A stretch of 64,000 nt of DNA from assembly GCA_964434935.1 (NCBI GenBank), contig CAYSWS010000001.1, positions 1 to 64,000 on the forward strand, in the 5' to 3' direction. Numbering within the stretch: position 1 is the stretch's first letter; each line of letters opens with the position of its first letter. A model generated the notes under the pieces. It had not been told where the DNA came from. It ran no database searches and saw only the letters and a list, made by a program, of their open reading frames with translations. The translations under genes and the position numbers were made by a program. This document shows, piece by piece, positions 53,486 to 62,380 of the stretch. The DNA is from CAYSWS01 sp964434935 (GTDB lineage: Bacteria; Patescibacteriota; WWE3; UBA101185; UBA10185).

Positions 53486-54436
53486 ATGGCCAAAAAATAT
53501 AAAACACCAGATATAAAAGCCTTGATCGAAGCCGGTGTGCACTTTGGGCACCAGGTCAAAAGATGGCACCCCAACATGGAGCCCTACATTTACACTGTGA
53601 AAAAAAGCATTCACATCATAGATCTGGAGCAGACGGAGAAGATGCTCCAGGAAGCAGCCGATTTTTTCTACAACACAGCGGCCAAAGGCGGTAAGATAAT
53701 TTTTGTTGGCACCAAAAAGCAGGCTAGGGATATCATCGAAATAGAGGCCAAAAGGGCCGGAGCCATGTTCGTGACGGAGAGATGGCTGGGCGGTACCATG
53801 ACCAATTTTGAGGTCATCAAAAAGAACAACATAGACAAGCTCAATAATATGAAGAAAGCCAGAGAGCAGGGGGAGTATGAAAAGTACACCAAAAAAGAAA
53901 GGCTCATGCTGGATAGAGAAATAGAAAAACTGGAACGATTTGTAGGTGGGCTAGCCAATCTAAATAAGATCCCGGAGGCTTTGTTCGTGGTGGATGCCAG
54001 ACGTGAAAAAACGGCTGTGAGGGAAGCAGCAGTAAAAAAGATACCCGTGGTGGCTCTTATCGATACCAACACGGATCCCAAGGGCATAACATACCCCATA
54101 CCGGGTAATGACGATGCTATAAAATCTATTGCTTGTATTGTCAAATCGCTAGCGGATGCGGTAGAGCAGGGTTACGCTGATTTTGCTGCCGGTGTGAAAG
54201 AGGCTAAAGAAGCTGAGGAAAAAGAGGAAGTTAAACGAGAAGCGGAGAAAAAGACTGAGGCGGCAAAAGAAATAAAAAAGGAAGAAGTCAAAAAGGAAGA
54301 AAAACCAAAAGAAAAGAAAAGTACCGCCAAGCCAAAGAAAGTCGAAAAAGAAAAAGAAAAAGAAAAGAAAGCACCTAAAAGTGCACCTGCCAAAAAGAGA
54401 GGCAGACCTAAAAAAGTTACCAAGGAGAAAAAATAA
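53486..54436 (+). CDS. rpsB: 30S ribosomal protein S2 with Lys/Glu-rich tail
   Basis: 316 residues. The S2 signatures are ALIEAGVHFGHQVKRWHPNM and PVVALIDTNTDPKGITYPIPGNDDA. Residues ~235-316 are an added tail almost entirely Lys, Glu, Ala and Pro, ending KKRGRPKK, an AT-hook-like string. Such tails are common in ribosomal proteins of reduced bacteria. The stop overlaps the tsf ATG by one base. Confidence 0.97.
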   Translation: MAKKYKTPDIKALIEAGVHFGHQVKRWHPNMEPYIYTVKKSIHIIDLEQTEKMLQEAADFFYNTAAKGGKIIFVGTKKQARDIIEIEAKRAGAMFVTERWLGGTMTNFEVIKKNNIDKLNNMKKAREQGEYEKYTKKERLMLDREIEKLERFVGGLANLNKIPEALFVVDARREKTAVREAAVKKIPVVALIDTNTDPKGITYPIPGNDDAIKSIACIVKSLADAVEQGYADFAAGVKEAKEAEEKEEVKREAEKKTEAAKEIKKEEVKKEEKPKEKKSTAKPKKVEKEKEKEKKAPKSAPAKKRGRPKKVTKEKK

Positions 54437-54891
54437 TGCAAGATATTGCCAAAATAAAACAACTTAGAGAAGACACCGGAGCCGGTGTCATGGAAGTTAA
54501 AGAAGCTCTGGAAAAACATGACGGAGATGTGAAAAAAGCCAAAGAAGAGCTCATGAAGAAAGTTTCGGCTAAGGCAGCTAAAAAGGCTGACCGCGAAGCC
54601 GGAGATGGATTAGTGTATTCTTACATTCATCTTAATGGTAAGGTGGGAAGCTTGATCTTAATGGCCTGTGAGACCGATTTTGTGGCCAAGACGGACGATT
54701 TTCAGACTTTGTGCAAGGAAGTGGCCATGCAGGTCTGTACGGACGACTACAGCACCGTAAAAGACCTTCTTAAAGCCGAATACATGAGGGATGGCTCAAA
54801 AACGGTCAGTAAGCTCATAGAAGAGGCTACCGCCAAGCTGGGAGAGAAGATCGAGCTGAAAAAGTTCGTAAAATACTCCATAAACGATTAG
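54436..54891 (+). CDS. tsf: Elongation factor Ts, short form
   Basis: 151 residues (E. coli 283, Thermus 196). The UBA-like N-domain (IKQLREDTGAGVMEVKEAL) and one core domain with ACETDFVAKTDDF are present. The second core half and coiled coil are missing. It exchanges GDP on EF-Tu. One base overlaps rpsB. Confidence 0.94.
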   Translation: MQDIAKIKQLREDTGAGVMEVKEALEKHDGDVKKAKEELMKKVSAKAAKKADREAGDGLVYSYIHLNGKVGSLILMACETDFVAKTDDFQTLCKEVAMQVCTDDYSTVKDLLKAEYMRDGSKTVSKLIEEATAKLGEKIELKKFVKYSIND

Positions 54892-54916
54892 CCCGGTGTG
54901 TTAAAATCTTAACAAG

Positions 54917-55465
54917 ATGACTACTTCAGAACTAAAAAGCAAATTAGACAGATCACTGGAATTTCTACAATCGGAACTGTCACAGATCAGAACAGGCAGA
55001 GCTAACCCTTCGTTATTGGAGGATGTTGAAATTGAAGCCTATGAATCAAAAATGACTCTTAAAGAGTTAGGTTCGATAACTTTGGCCGACGCGCAAACCA
55101 TAACCATTACTTTGTGGGACAGGAGTTTGCTGCCTGTTGTTTCCAAGGCCATTAGGGAAGGGGACCTTAAATTGAACCCCGTTGAGGCCGGAGGAAATCT
55201 CAAAGTGCCGGTACCGCCCTTGACCGAAGACCGCCGAAAAGAGCTGGTGAAGCTGGTTAATCAGAAGGTGGAAGAAACCAAGCAGTCCGTTCGCAACATC
55301 AGACAAGATGCCATGAAGGACATAGATAAGGATTTTGAGGATAAGAGCATCAGCGAAGATGAGAAATTCGCCCAAAAAGACGAAGTTGAGGACATAGTGA
55401 AGGAGTATGTTGACAAAGCTGAAGAGGATGGAAAAGCCAAAAATAGCGAACTAATGACCGTATGA
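54917..55465 (+). CDS. frr: Ribosome recycling factor
   Basis: 182 residues, normal. LSQIRTGRANPSLLEDVEIEAY and VPPLTEDRRKELVKL.NQKVEE are the RRF signatures. pyrH, often between tsf and frr, is absent here. TAAAAT lies nine bases before the ATG. The stop overlaps the rseP start by four bases. Confidence 0.97.
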   Translation: MTTSELKSKLDRSLEFLQSELSQIRTGRANPSLLEDVEIEAYESKMTLKELGSITLADAQTITITLWDRSLLPVVSKAIREGDLKLNPVEAGGNLKVPVPPLTEDRRKELVKLVNQKVEETKQSVRNIRQDAMKDIDKDFEDKSISEDEKFAQKDEVEDIVKEYVDKAEEDGKAKNSELMTV

Positions 55466-56598
55466 TAACCATTATTGCCTTCATAGTAATACTTTCTTTG
55501 CTCATACTAATCCACGAACTAGGTCACTTTTTAGTGGCTAAAAAAAGCGGTGTGCTGGTGGAGGAGTTTGGCATGGGTATCCCGCCTAGAATTTTGGGTA
55601 AGAAGTTTGGTGAGACGCTTTATTCGCTGAACGTGCTACCTTTTGGCGGTTTTGTGAAGTTGTTCGGCGAGGATGTGGAAGAACCTGACCTGAATATGAG
55701 GACCCACCCCAGGAGTTTTCTGGCCAAATCTCCGATTAAAAGAGCAGGTATTCTGGCTGCCGGTGTGGGCATGAATGTGGTGCTGGCCATGGTGCTTTAC
55801 TATGTCTTGTTCACCGTCACCGGTTTCAAAACTCTAAATCTGCCGGTTTTCTTCGATTATAAGTTCAGATTTGGGGAGGTTATTTCCACGGATACGGTCA
55901 TTACTTCATTTTCGGATGATTCTCCGGCGCAGGCAGCTGGTCTGGAAGTGGGGGATGCTGTAGTTTCCATAGACGGTGTGCCTGTTCATAATGTTGAGGA
56001 TATCCGCGGCGTGGTCAGGGATAAGCCAAATCAGGAGGTAACTGTTCTGGTGAGGGATCTTAAAAGAAATCTGCAGGATGAGGAAAAGACGGTAAAATTC
56101 TTGACCACAGCCACCGAAGACGGACGTGGCATTTTAGGTGTCTATATCACAAAATCGGCCACCATTCATTATGCGAACAAGATCCTGGCGCCTTTTGAGC
56201 ATTCTTTAAATATGCTGGGCTACACGGCGCACACCTTCAAAGAATTTATCAAGATCTCTTTGGAAACCAAAAGCGTTGAGCCGGTTTCCAGCGGTGTGTC
56301 GGGACCTGTGGGCATCTATTCGGTGGTGGAGAGCATAATTTCCTACGGAGGAGCAGATGCCTGGCTGGGGCTTATTGACCTGGTAGCATTGTTGTCGTTG
56401 AGTCTGGCCTTTATAAACATCCTGCCTTTGCCGGCCTTGGATGGTGGTAGGTTAGCTTTTGTGCTCTACGAAGCCGTATTCAAAAAACCGGTCAGTTATA
56501 AAGTGGAAGCTACTATTCACAAGTGGGGTATGATATTTTTCTTTGGTCTGCTCTTTCTTGTCACCGTCAAAGATATCAGGCAGTTCATGCCTTTTTAA
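55462..56598 (+). CDS. rseP: RIP zinc metalloprotease, RseP-like, with PDZ domain
   Basis: 378 residues. HELGH (~residue 19) is the zinc motif in the first helix. A PDZ domain (~150-215, SPAQAAGLEVGDAVVSIDG) follows, and INILPLPALDGGR gives the second metal motif. It cleaves membrane anchors such as anti-sigma factors or signal peptide remnants. Its place after frr is common in bacteria. Confidence 0.95.
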   Translation: MITIIAFIVILSLLILIHELGHFLVAKKSGVLVEEFGMGIPPRILGKKFGETLYSLNVLPFGGFVKLFGEDVEEPDLNMRTHPRSFLAKSPIKRAGILAAGVGMNVVLAMVLYYVLFTVTGFKTLNLPVFFDYKFRFGEVISTDTVITSFSDDSPAQAAGLEVGDAVVSIDGVPVHNVEDIRGVVRDKPNQEVTVLVRDLKRNLQDEEKTVKFLTTATEDGRGILGVYITKSATIHYANKILAPFEHSLNMLGYTAHTFKEFIKISLETKSVEPVSSGVSGPVGIYSVVESIISYGGADAWLGLIDLVALLSLSLAFINILPLPALDGGRLAFVLYEAVFKKPVSYKVEATIHKWGMIFFFGLLFLVTVKDIRQFMPF

Positions 56599-56828
56599 GG
56601 GCGGTCCCTGATTACACTTTAGTGTAGCTAATTGTAGGAACCTTTTTTTAGCCTGTTAAATAAATTTCTTACTCAAGAGCCTGATTTGCCAAAATAAATT
56701 TGGGAATATATACTCTACTCGTTTACGATTGGAAAAAAAATTTGAATTTTTAAGATTTGGAGGTGTTTTTTGACCTGCCGTAAGGCAAACACAAATTAAG
56801 TACTCTTTTGTGTCAGTTTAATAAAATA

Positions 56829-57032
56829 ATGACCAAGGTCAAGGTAAGAAAAGGCGAATCCCTTGAGCAGGCTTTAAGGCGTTTCAACAGAGAAGTTCAC
56901 AAAGCGAGAATTTTACAAGAAGTTAAGGACAGAGAACGATATGTAAAACCTAGCGAACTAAGAAGACAAAGTAAAAAGAAATTAGCCAGAAAGATCTATT
57001 ACGAAAAAGGGGGAATCATTAAGAAACAATGA
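56829..57032 (+). CDS. rpsU: 30S ribosomal protein S21
   Basis: 67 residues from ATG at 56829 (TTTAAT ends six bases before). KVKVRKGESLEQALRRFNREV and a basic C-terminus fit S21. The upstream 230 bp (56599-56828) is AT-rich and holds nothing else I can identify. The stop overlaps the next start as ATGA. Confidence 0.92.
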   Translation: MTKVKVRKGESLEQALRRFNREVHKARILQEVKDRERYVKPSELRRQSKKKLARKIYYEKGGIIKKQ

Positions 57033-57334
57033 TCATAGAATCTTTAAAGTCCAAGCTCACAGAAAGTATGAAAGCCCGTGATTTTGAGAGGGTGGCTCTT
57101 TTGCGCCTGCTGATCGCCGCCATAAACAACAAGGAGATCCAGCTTAGGGCACAGGGCATGGCCATGGAGGATAAGCACGTCCTTAAGGCTATACAAAAGG
57201 AGATCAAGCAAAGGCAGGATTCTATAGATTCGTATAAGCAAGGCGGCCGAGAGGATCTGGTAGAGAAGGAAAACGCGGAAAAGGAGATGTTGGAAGAAAT
57301 TTTAGCCGAGTTTTCCCCAGATGAAGGTCAATAA
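57029..57334 (+). CDS. GatB/YqeY-domain protein, short
   Basis: 101 residues; family members usually have ~150. RVALLRLLIAAINNKEIQLR and QRQDSIDSYKQGGREDLVEKE are the YqeY core. The C-terminal domain is absent: the frame ends by overlapping ybeY. The family resembles the tRNA-binding tail of GatB; its precise role is unknown. Confidence 0.9.
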   Translation: MIIESLKSKLTESMKARDFERVALLRLLIAAINNKEIQLRAQGMAMEDKHVLKAIQKEIKQRQDSIDSYKQGGREDLVEKENAEKEMLEEILAEFSPDEGQ

Positions 57335-57665
57335 CATTTTATCCCACGATAAAGAAATTTTTATCACCATAAAACTAGCTCACGACCCGGAGATCCGGGA
57401 ATTGAATTATGAGTATTTGCACAAGGACCACGCCACTGACGTGCTTTCTTTCAACATGGATGAAGAGCAAGCGGACGGCAGTTACTATCTGGGGGATGTC
57501 ATTGTCAATGTGGATCAGGCCAAGAGGCAGGCTGGTGAATATGGAAACAGCATGGAGGAAGAGATCGCGGCTCTGGTCGAGCATGGTGTGCTTCATCTTT
57601 TGGGCAAGCATCATGAGGGGGATGATCATGAAGCGGATGAGCATGAGGGGGATGATCGTGAATAA
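57321..57665 (+). CDS. ybeY: Endoribonuclease YbeY
   Basis: 114 residues, short. HKDHATDVLSFNMDE and the zinc motif HGVLHLLGKHH are present. The normal protein ends about here; instead a short tail of two near-identical units (HEGDDHEADE, HEGDDRE) follows. YbeY is involved in 16S rRNA maturation. It overlaps yqeY by 14 bp and pth by 14 bp. Confidence 0.92.
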   Translation: MKVNNILSHDKEIFITIKLAHDPEIRELNYEYLHKDHATDVLSFNMDEEQADGSYYLGDVIVNVDQAKRQAGEYGNSMEEEIAALVEHGVLHLLGKHHEGDDHEADEHEGDDRE

Positions 57666-58173
57666 GGTTGTGGTTGGGTTAGGAAATCCTGGCATCACTT
57701 ATACTCAAACCAAGCACAATACCGGGTTTTTGGTGCTTGATGAGTTAGTAGCCGAAGCAGGCGGACAGTGGAAGGAAAATAAGAAATTTAAAGCGCAAGT
57801 GTCGGAGTACGGAGATTATTTGTTGGTCAAACCCCAAACGGGCATGAATAGGTCCGGGTTTTCGGTGAGCAAGGTGCTGAGCTTTTACAAAATAGTGCCT
57901 AAAGATATGTTTGTGGTCCACGATGATGTGGATTTTCCTCCCCTGGAATATAAAAAGCAGTTCGGGAAGGATTCGGCGGGACATAAGGGTGTGGAAGATA
58001 TCATTGATATGCTGGGTACCAAGGATTTTTGGCGGGTGAGAGTAGGGGTGGGCAGACCGGAAAACTCCACCTTTGATGTAGAAGAATATGTACTTTCCGG
58101 ATTTTCGGACCAGCAACTGGCAAAACTTCGTGAAATATCCTTAACTATATTTGAAGAGATAAAGCAAAGTTAA
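57652..58173 (+). CDS. pth: Peptidyl-tRNA hydrolase
   Basis: 173 residues from ATG at 57652 (GTG at 57658 also possible). VVGLGNPGITYTQTKHNTGF holds the catalytic Asn and His, and VVHDDVDFP the catalytic Asp, followed by GKDSAGHKGVEDI. It recycles tRNA from drop-off products. Confidence 0.96.
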   Translation: MIVNKVVVGLGNPGITYTQTKHNTGFLVLDELVAEAGGQWKENKKFKAQVSEYGDYLLVKPQTGMNRSGFSVSKVLSFYKIVPKDMFVVHDDVDFPPLEYKKQFGKDSAGHKGVEDIIDMLGTKDFWRVRVGVGRPENSTFDVEEYVLSGFSDQQLAKLREISLTIFEEIKQS

Positions 58174-58256
58174 ACCCGCAGTTGCAACAATATTCCTTGT
58201 ATTATGAAACATACATTAGTGGATAGACAATGTAGGAAATTTTATACTAGCAAAGT

Positions 58257-59867
58257 ATGTATTACACAAAGTATAGACCTCAAGTTTTTAGCGAAATATC
58301 AAAACCCAATGATGTAGCCGAAGCATTGCAGAATCAGGTTAAATCCCAAAAGACCGTACATGCTTATCTTTTTGTGGGCCCTAGAGGGACCGGTAAGACA
58401 ACCACAGCCAGGATCCTGGCCAAAGCTCTCAATTGTCCTGATCTTAAGGAAAACGGAGACCCCTGCGATATTTGCGATAATTGCGTAGCCATAAAAAGCG
58501 GTTCTTTTCTGGATCTCATAGAGATAGACGCCGCTAGTAATAGGGGAATTGATGATATCAGGTCCCTCAAGGAAAAGATAAAACTGGCTCCCAGCTTGGG
58601 CAAGAACAAGGTCTATATTATCGATGAGGTACATATGCTCACTCCCGAGGCTTTTAACGCCTTGCTTAAGACGTTGGAGGAGCCTCCCGTTAACGTGGCT
58701 TTCATTTTGTGCACCACAGAGATGCATAAAGTACCGGAAACCATTAAGTCCAGATGCCAAATTTTTAAATTCAAGAGAGCTACCATCACTCAGCTGAGCG
58801 AAAAATTGAGAAAGATAGTTGATAATGAACATGTCGAACTTGATGAGCAAATACTTAAGCAGATTGCCAGCGCAGCCCATGGTGGTTTTAGGGACGCCGA
58901 AACTATTTTACAACAGGTGGTTGAGGGAGAGATAGATATTAACGCATTAATAAGTGTGGGCACGCGGGAGTCATTTGCCGATTTTACAGACTTGCTTATT
59001 AAAAAAGATGCCAAGGCAGCCCTGTACAGTATCAAGAAACAATATGAAGACGGTATGGACCTCTACATTTGGGCTGGTGAACTACTAAAATACATAAGAG
59101 ATCTGCTTTTTGTGCAGGTTGGGTCTATGGAGGAGGTGTTCGATGTTACGGATGACATGCTGCAAAGGATGAAAAAGCAGGCTGAAGAGTTGCCGGCCCA
59201 TGAAATTACCCATATATTAAAATTACTTATGGACGCCCAAAATGATATTAAGGGTACATTTATTACACAATTGCCTATAGAAATTGCCGTGGTCAAGATC
59301 TGTCAGGAAAGGGGGGAGGGAACGAGGGAAGATACTAGACCGGAATTGAATCCAGCGAGTAGTACTATATATAAAGCCAAAAATAGTGTTATTAAAGAGG
59401 ATGAAACAAGCAAAGAGAACGAAGCGGCGGAGATGGAAGATGAAGCTAAAACGGTTAAAAATTTAAATGTCAATAACAGCGTTATAAACATAGAGATCAT
59501 AAACAATAGCTGGAAAGCCATTGTCTCTGAGGTAGGCTCAGTGAACAACAGCGTGTCAGCCCTGTTAAAAATGGCCAGATTGGTGGGTGTGGACGGGAGA
59601 TCTATACTTTTGGAAGTACCTTTCGATTTTCACAAAGAAAGGCTGGAAACAGCAAAAAATCGAACCATTATAGAGGAGATCTTAAGCAGTATTTTGGAAG
59701 AAGAAATGCATATAAGGTGTGATGTCAAAAAGCAGGACAGGGAACTGGGTACCAGGGAAACCGGCAGACTGACGGATTATAATGTGGCCATGTCCACAAA
59801 AACTCCTGCACCGGAAATGAACGAAAAATTACTGGATGTGTTCGATGGGGGTCTGCCCTTAGACTAA
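58257..59867 (+). CDS. dnaX: DNA polymerase III gamma/tau subunit
   Basis: 536 residues. YTKYRPQVFSEI is the typical start, followed by the P-loop GPRGTGKTT, a zinc module with four Cys (CPDLKENGDPCDICDNC), Walker B VYIIDEVHML, and FILCTTEMHKVPETIKSRC (sensor 1 and SRC motif). The C-terminal ~190 residues are linker plus a small domain. It is the clamp-loader ATPase. TATACT lies eight bases before the ATG. Confidence 0.96.
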   Translation: MYYTKYRPQVFSEISKPNDVAEALQNQVKSQKTVHAYLFVGPRGTGKTTTARILAKALNCPDLKENGDPCDICDNCVAIKSGSFLDLIEIDAASNRGIDDIRSLKEKIKLAPSLGKNKVYIIDEVHMLTPEAFNALLKTLEEPPVNVAFILCTTEMHKVPETIKSRCQIFKFKRATITQLSEKLRKIVDNEHVELDEQILKQIASAAHGGFRDAETILQQVVEGEIDINALISVGTRESFADFTDLLIKKDAKAALYSIKKQYEDGMDLYIWAGELLKYIRDLLFVQVGSMEEVFDVTDDMLQRMKKQAEELPAHEITHILKLLMDAQNDIKGTFITQLPIEIAVVKICQERGEGTREDTRPELNPASSTIYKAKNSVIKEDETSKENEAAEMEDEAKTVKNLNVNNSVINIEIINNSWKAIVSEVGSVNNSVSALLKMARLVGVDGRSILLEVPFDFHKERLETAKNRTIIEEILSSILEEEMHIRCDVKKQDRELGTRETGRLTDYNVAMSTKTPAPEMNEKLLDVFDGGLPLD

Positions 59868-59887
59868 TATTTAAATAAACTCTAATT

Positions 59888-60511
59888 ATGAAGGTTCCAA
59901 CTCCGATCAAGAATTTAATAGAATCTTTTCAAAGTCTCCCGGGAATTGGTCCAAAAACTGCTCAGAGGCTGACTTTCCATTTGCTGCATTTTCCCCAGGA
60001 CTATCTGGAGAGATTTTCTACTTCTTTGCTTGATCTGAAAGCAAAAACCAAGATATGCATTATCTGCAAGAATGTAGGGGAGAATGAGGTCTGCTCGGTG
60101 TGCGAAGATAATTCGCGGGATAAAAGTAAGATCATGGTAGTGGCCAGCCCTATGGATGTGTTCGCAGTGGAGAAGACCGGTTACAAGGGTTTATATCATG
60201 TGCTGCACGGGCTCATAGACCCCCTAAACGGCATTGGCCCGGAAGAGTTGTTTCTCACGGAATTGATCGGCCGTATAAAAGAGAAAGGGGACGATAACGG
60301 AGAGCCCTTGGAGCTTATTATAGCCACAAATACTAGCATGGAGGGGGAATCGACGGCCATGTACCTGGCAAAACTTATTAGAGATAACGGCATTGATTCC
60401 AGCAATATAAAACTAACTAGGATTGCCCGCGGGTTGCCAGTGGGGGGAGACATTGAGTACGCCGATGAGATCACCTTGACCCGCGCCATTGAGGGCAGGA
60501 TAGACTTCTGA
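59888..60511 (+). CDS. recR: Recombination protein RecR
   Basis: 207 residues. The HhH motif LPGIGPKTAQRL, a C4 zinc finger (CIICKNVGENEVCSVC) and a Toprim domain (MVVASPMDVFAVEKTG, YHVLHG) are all present. It acts with RecO/RecF to load RecA. It lies 20 bp after dnaX, the classic dnaX-recR pair; ybaB is missing between them. Confidence 0.96.
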   Translation: MKVPTPIKNLIESFQSLPGIGPKTAQRLTFHLLHFPQDYLERFSTSLLDLKAKTKICIICKNVGENEVCSVCEDNSRDKSKIMVVASPMDVFAVEKTGYKGLYHVLHGLIDPLNGIGPEELFLTELIGRIKEKGDDNGEPLELIIATNTSMEGESTAMYLAKLIRDNGIDSSNIKLTRIARGLPVGGDIEYADEITLTRAIEGRIDF

Positions 60512-60517
60512 TATAAT
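60489..60517 (+). promoter_or_regulatory. Promoter within recR for the next small gene
   Basis: TTGAGG at 60489-60494, 17 bp, TATAAT at 60512-60517, overlapping the recR stop region. Confidence 0.6.
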
Positions 60518-60563
60518 CCTCACAATTAAAGCCAAATACGCTTATCAAAAAGGAGCTGGCACA

Positions 60564-60887
60564 ATGGGCATGTCGATAAACTGGACAGTGATGGCTGCTT
60601 TCTATGTAATTTTTTTCTTTGTTGGCGTTTGGAGAGCCGGTGACAATTTTACAGTCGAAGGAATCGAAAATACCCATATGCCTTTAGAAAAACGCGACTA
60701 TGTGGGTGCAGCTGTAGTTTCGATCTTTGTAGCCGCTGTGTTGGTAATAGTTGGAACCACGGATCTCCCACTATTAGTTGCCATAATAGTGGGCACGTTA
60801 TTCGCGATAACCTTGTTCATTTACGGTTTTGGGGGATATATACTGCGCGATTTTGCCAGAAATAGAAAAGAAAACACTGACAAATGA
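60564..60887 (+). CDS. Small three-helix membrane protein of unknown function
   Basis: 107 residues. AAAAAGGAG lies ~9 bases before the ATG. Hydrophobic segments are at ~7-23, ~48-66 and ~69-90; the ends are charged. No family recognised. It is followed by a GC-rich hairpin. Confidence 0.72.
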   Translation: MGMSINWTVMAAFYVIFFFVGVWRAGDNFTVEGIENTHMPLEKRDYVGAAVVSIFVAAVLVIVGTTDLPLLVAIIVGTLFAITLFIYGFGGYILRDFARNRKENTDK

Positions 60888-60905
60888 AACTTTTCGAATC
60901 TTGAA

Positions 60906-60939
60906 GGCCCGGATCGTAGATCCATTTACCCTCCGGGCC
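60906..60939 (+). terminator. Probable terminator hairpin
   Basis: GGCCCGGA (60906-60913) pairs perfectly with TCCGGGCC (60932-60939), with an 18-base loop. No T run follows immediately, so efficiency is uncertain. Confidence 0.5.
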
Positions 60940-60950
60940 ACGTACTTCCC

Positions 60951-60979
60951 TTTACACTACAATCATTAACCTATAAAAT
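60951..60979 (+). promoter_or_regulatory. Promoter of cysS (leaderless)
   Basis: TTTACA at 60951-60956, 17 bp, TAAAAT at 60974-60979, then exactly six bases and the ATG at 60986. The best case in the window of a two-box promoter placed for a leaderless mRNA. Confidence 0.8.
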
Positions 60980-60985
60980 ACTAAT

Positions 60986-62365
60986 ATGTCTTTGAGTATT
61001 TATAATTCGATGAGCAGAAAAATTGAAGACTTCAAACCCATTAACCCCGACGAAGTTCTCATGTATACCTGCGGTCCTACCGTTTATGACTATCAGCATG
61101 TGGGAAACTTCAGGACCTTTTTCTTAAGCGATATTATTGTGCGCACCCTGGAATTTAACGGTTATAAGGTCAAGCACATCATTAACCTGACTGATCTGGG
61201 TCATCTTACCGATGATGCTGATGAGGGTCAGGATAAGCTAGAAGTAGCAGCCGAAAAAGAAGGTAAAAGCGCTAAGGAAGTAGCCGATTTTTACATCAAG
61301 GTATTTTTAAAAGACTACGATACTCTGAACCTTAAAAAACCTTTCAAATTTACCCGCGCTACAGACTACATTAAAGAAATGATCGAACTCATCCAGGAGC
61401 TGGAGAGAAAAGGTTTTACCTACGTGACCTCAGACGGAGTTTATTATGATACTTCTAAGTTTGAGGGTTATGGGCAGATGTCAGGCTTTACCCCGGAAAA
61501 CGTCAAGGAAGGCGCCCGCGTGCAGGTGAACGAGCAAAAACGTCATGCCAATGATTTTGCCTTATGGAAATTTTCGCCTGATGCCAGCAAAAGATGGCAG
61601 GAATATGATTCGCCGTGGGGAGTGGGCTTTCCCGGCTGGCACATTGAGTGTAGCACCATGGCTATGACAGAGCTAGACGAAAGCATTGATATTCACGTGG
61701 GCGGCGAGGATCATAAGATGATCCATCATCCCAATGAGCGAGCGCAATCTGAAGGAGCTACCGGCAAGCATTTTGTGAACTACTGGGTCCACGGTACACA
61801 TTTGCAGGTGGACGGTGGTCGGATGGCCAAGAGTCTGGGTAATTTCTATACTGTATCCGATGTTGAAGCCAAGGGTTACACAGCCATGGATCTGAGATTT
61901 TTCTATATGACTGCCCACTATAGATCGTCACTCAACTTTACCTGGGAGTCGCTGCAAAGCGCGCATAATTCGTTAAAAAAGCTGTACGATATCATTTCCG
62001 GTTATAAGGAAACCGATGAGGTAGAACCTGATCAAGCTTCGATCGAGAAGTTCAACGCCGCCTTAGAAAGTGACCTCAACATGCCCAAAGCCATTGCCGT
62101 TGTGTGGGAGGTCCTCAAGAGCCAGCTGGATGAGTCGGTGAAGATACTGACCTTGCTGAAGATGGATGAGGTGCTGGGTTTGGGAATTGAGGATTACGTG
62201 GGCTTTCAGATCCCGCAAAAAGTGCAAAACCTGGCCAAAATGAGATGGGAGTACCGCCGCCAGGGTATTTTCGATAAAGCTGATGTCATAAGAAAAGAGA
62301 TAAGCGAGATGGGTTTTGAGGTGGAAGACGGTAAGACTGATTATAAAGTAAAAAGAAAGCTTTAA
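60986..62365 (+). CDS. cysS: Cysteinyl-tRNA synthetase
   Basis: 459 residues. YTCGPTVYDYQHVGNFRTF includes the first zinc Cys and the HIGH-type motif (HVGN), GWHIECSTM another zinc ligand, and GGRMAKSLGN the KMSKS-type loop. It charges tRNA-Cys. Normal length and apparently intact. Confidence 0.97.
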   Translation: MSLSIYNSMSRKIEDFKPINPDEVLMYTCGPTVYDYQHVGNFRTFFLSDIIVRTLEFNGYKVKHIINLTDLGHLTDDADEGQDKLEVAAEKEGKSAKEVADFYIKVFLKDYDTLNLKKPFKFTRATDYIKEMIELIQELERKGFTYVTSDGVYYDTSKFEGYGQMSGFTPENVKEGARVQVNEQKRHANDFALWKFSPDASKRWQEYDSPWGVGFPGWHIECSTMAMTELDESIDIHVGGEDHKMIHHPNERAQSEGATGKHFVNYWVHGTHLQVDGGRMAKSLGNFYTVSDVEAKGYTAMDLRFFYMTAHYRSSLNFTWESLQSAHNSLKKLYDIISGYKETDEVEPDQASIEKFNAALESDLNMPKAIAVVWEVLKSQLDESVKILTLLKMDEVLGLGIEDYVGFQIPQKVQNLAKMRWEYRRQGIFDKADVIRKEISEMGFEVEDGKTDYKVKRKL

Positions 62366-62380
62366 ATATTTCCTATAACG

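Noticed and set aside
57409..57651. Longer N-terminus for pth (open frame back to 57409)
   Set aside because: It would overlap almost all of ybeY in another frame, and the extra residues match no Pth; family homology begins at 57652-57665.
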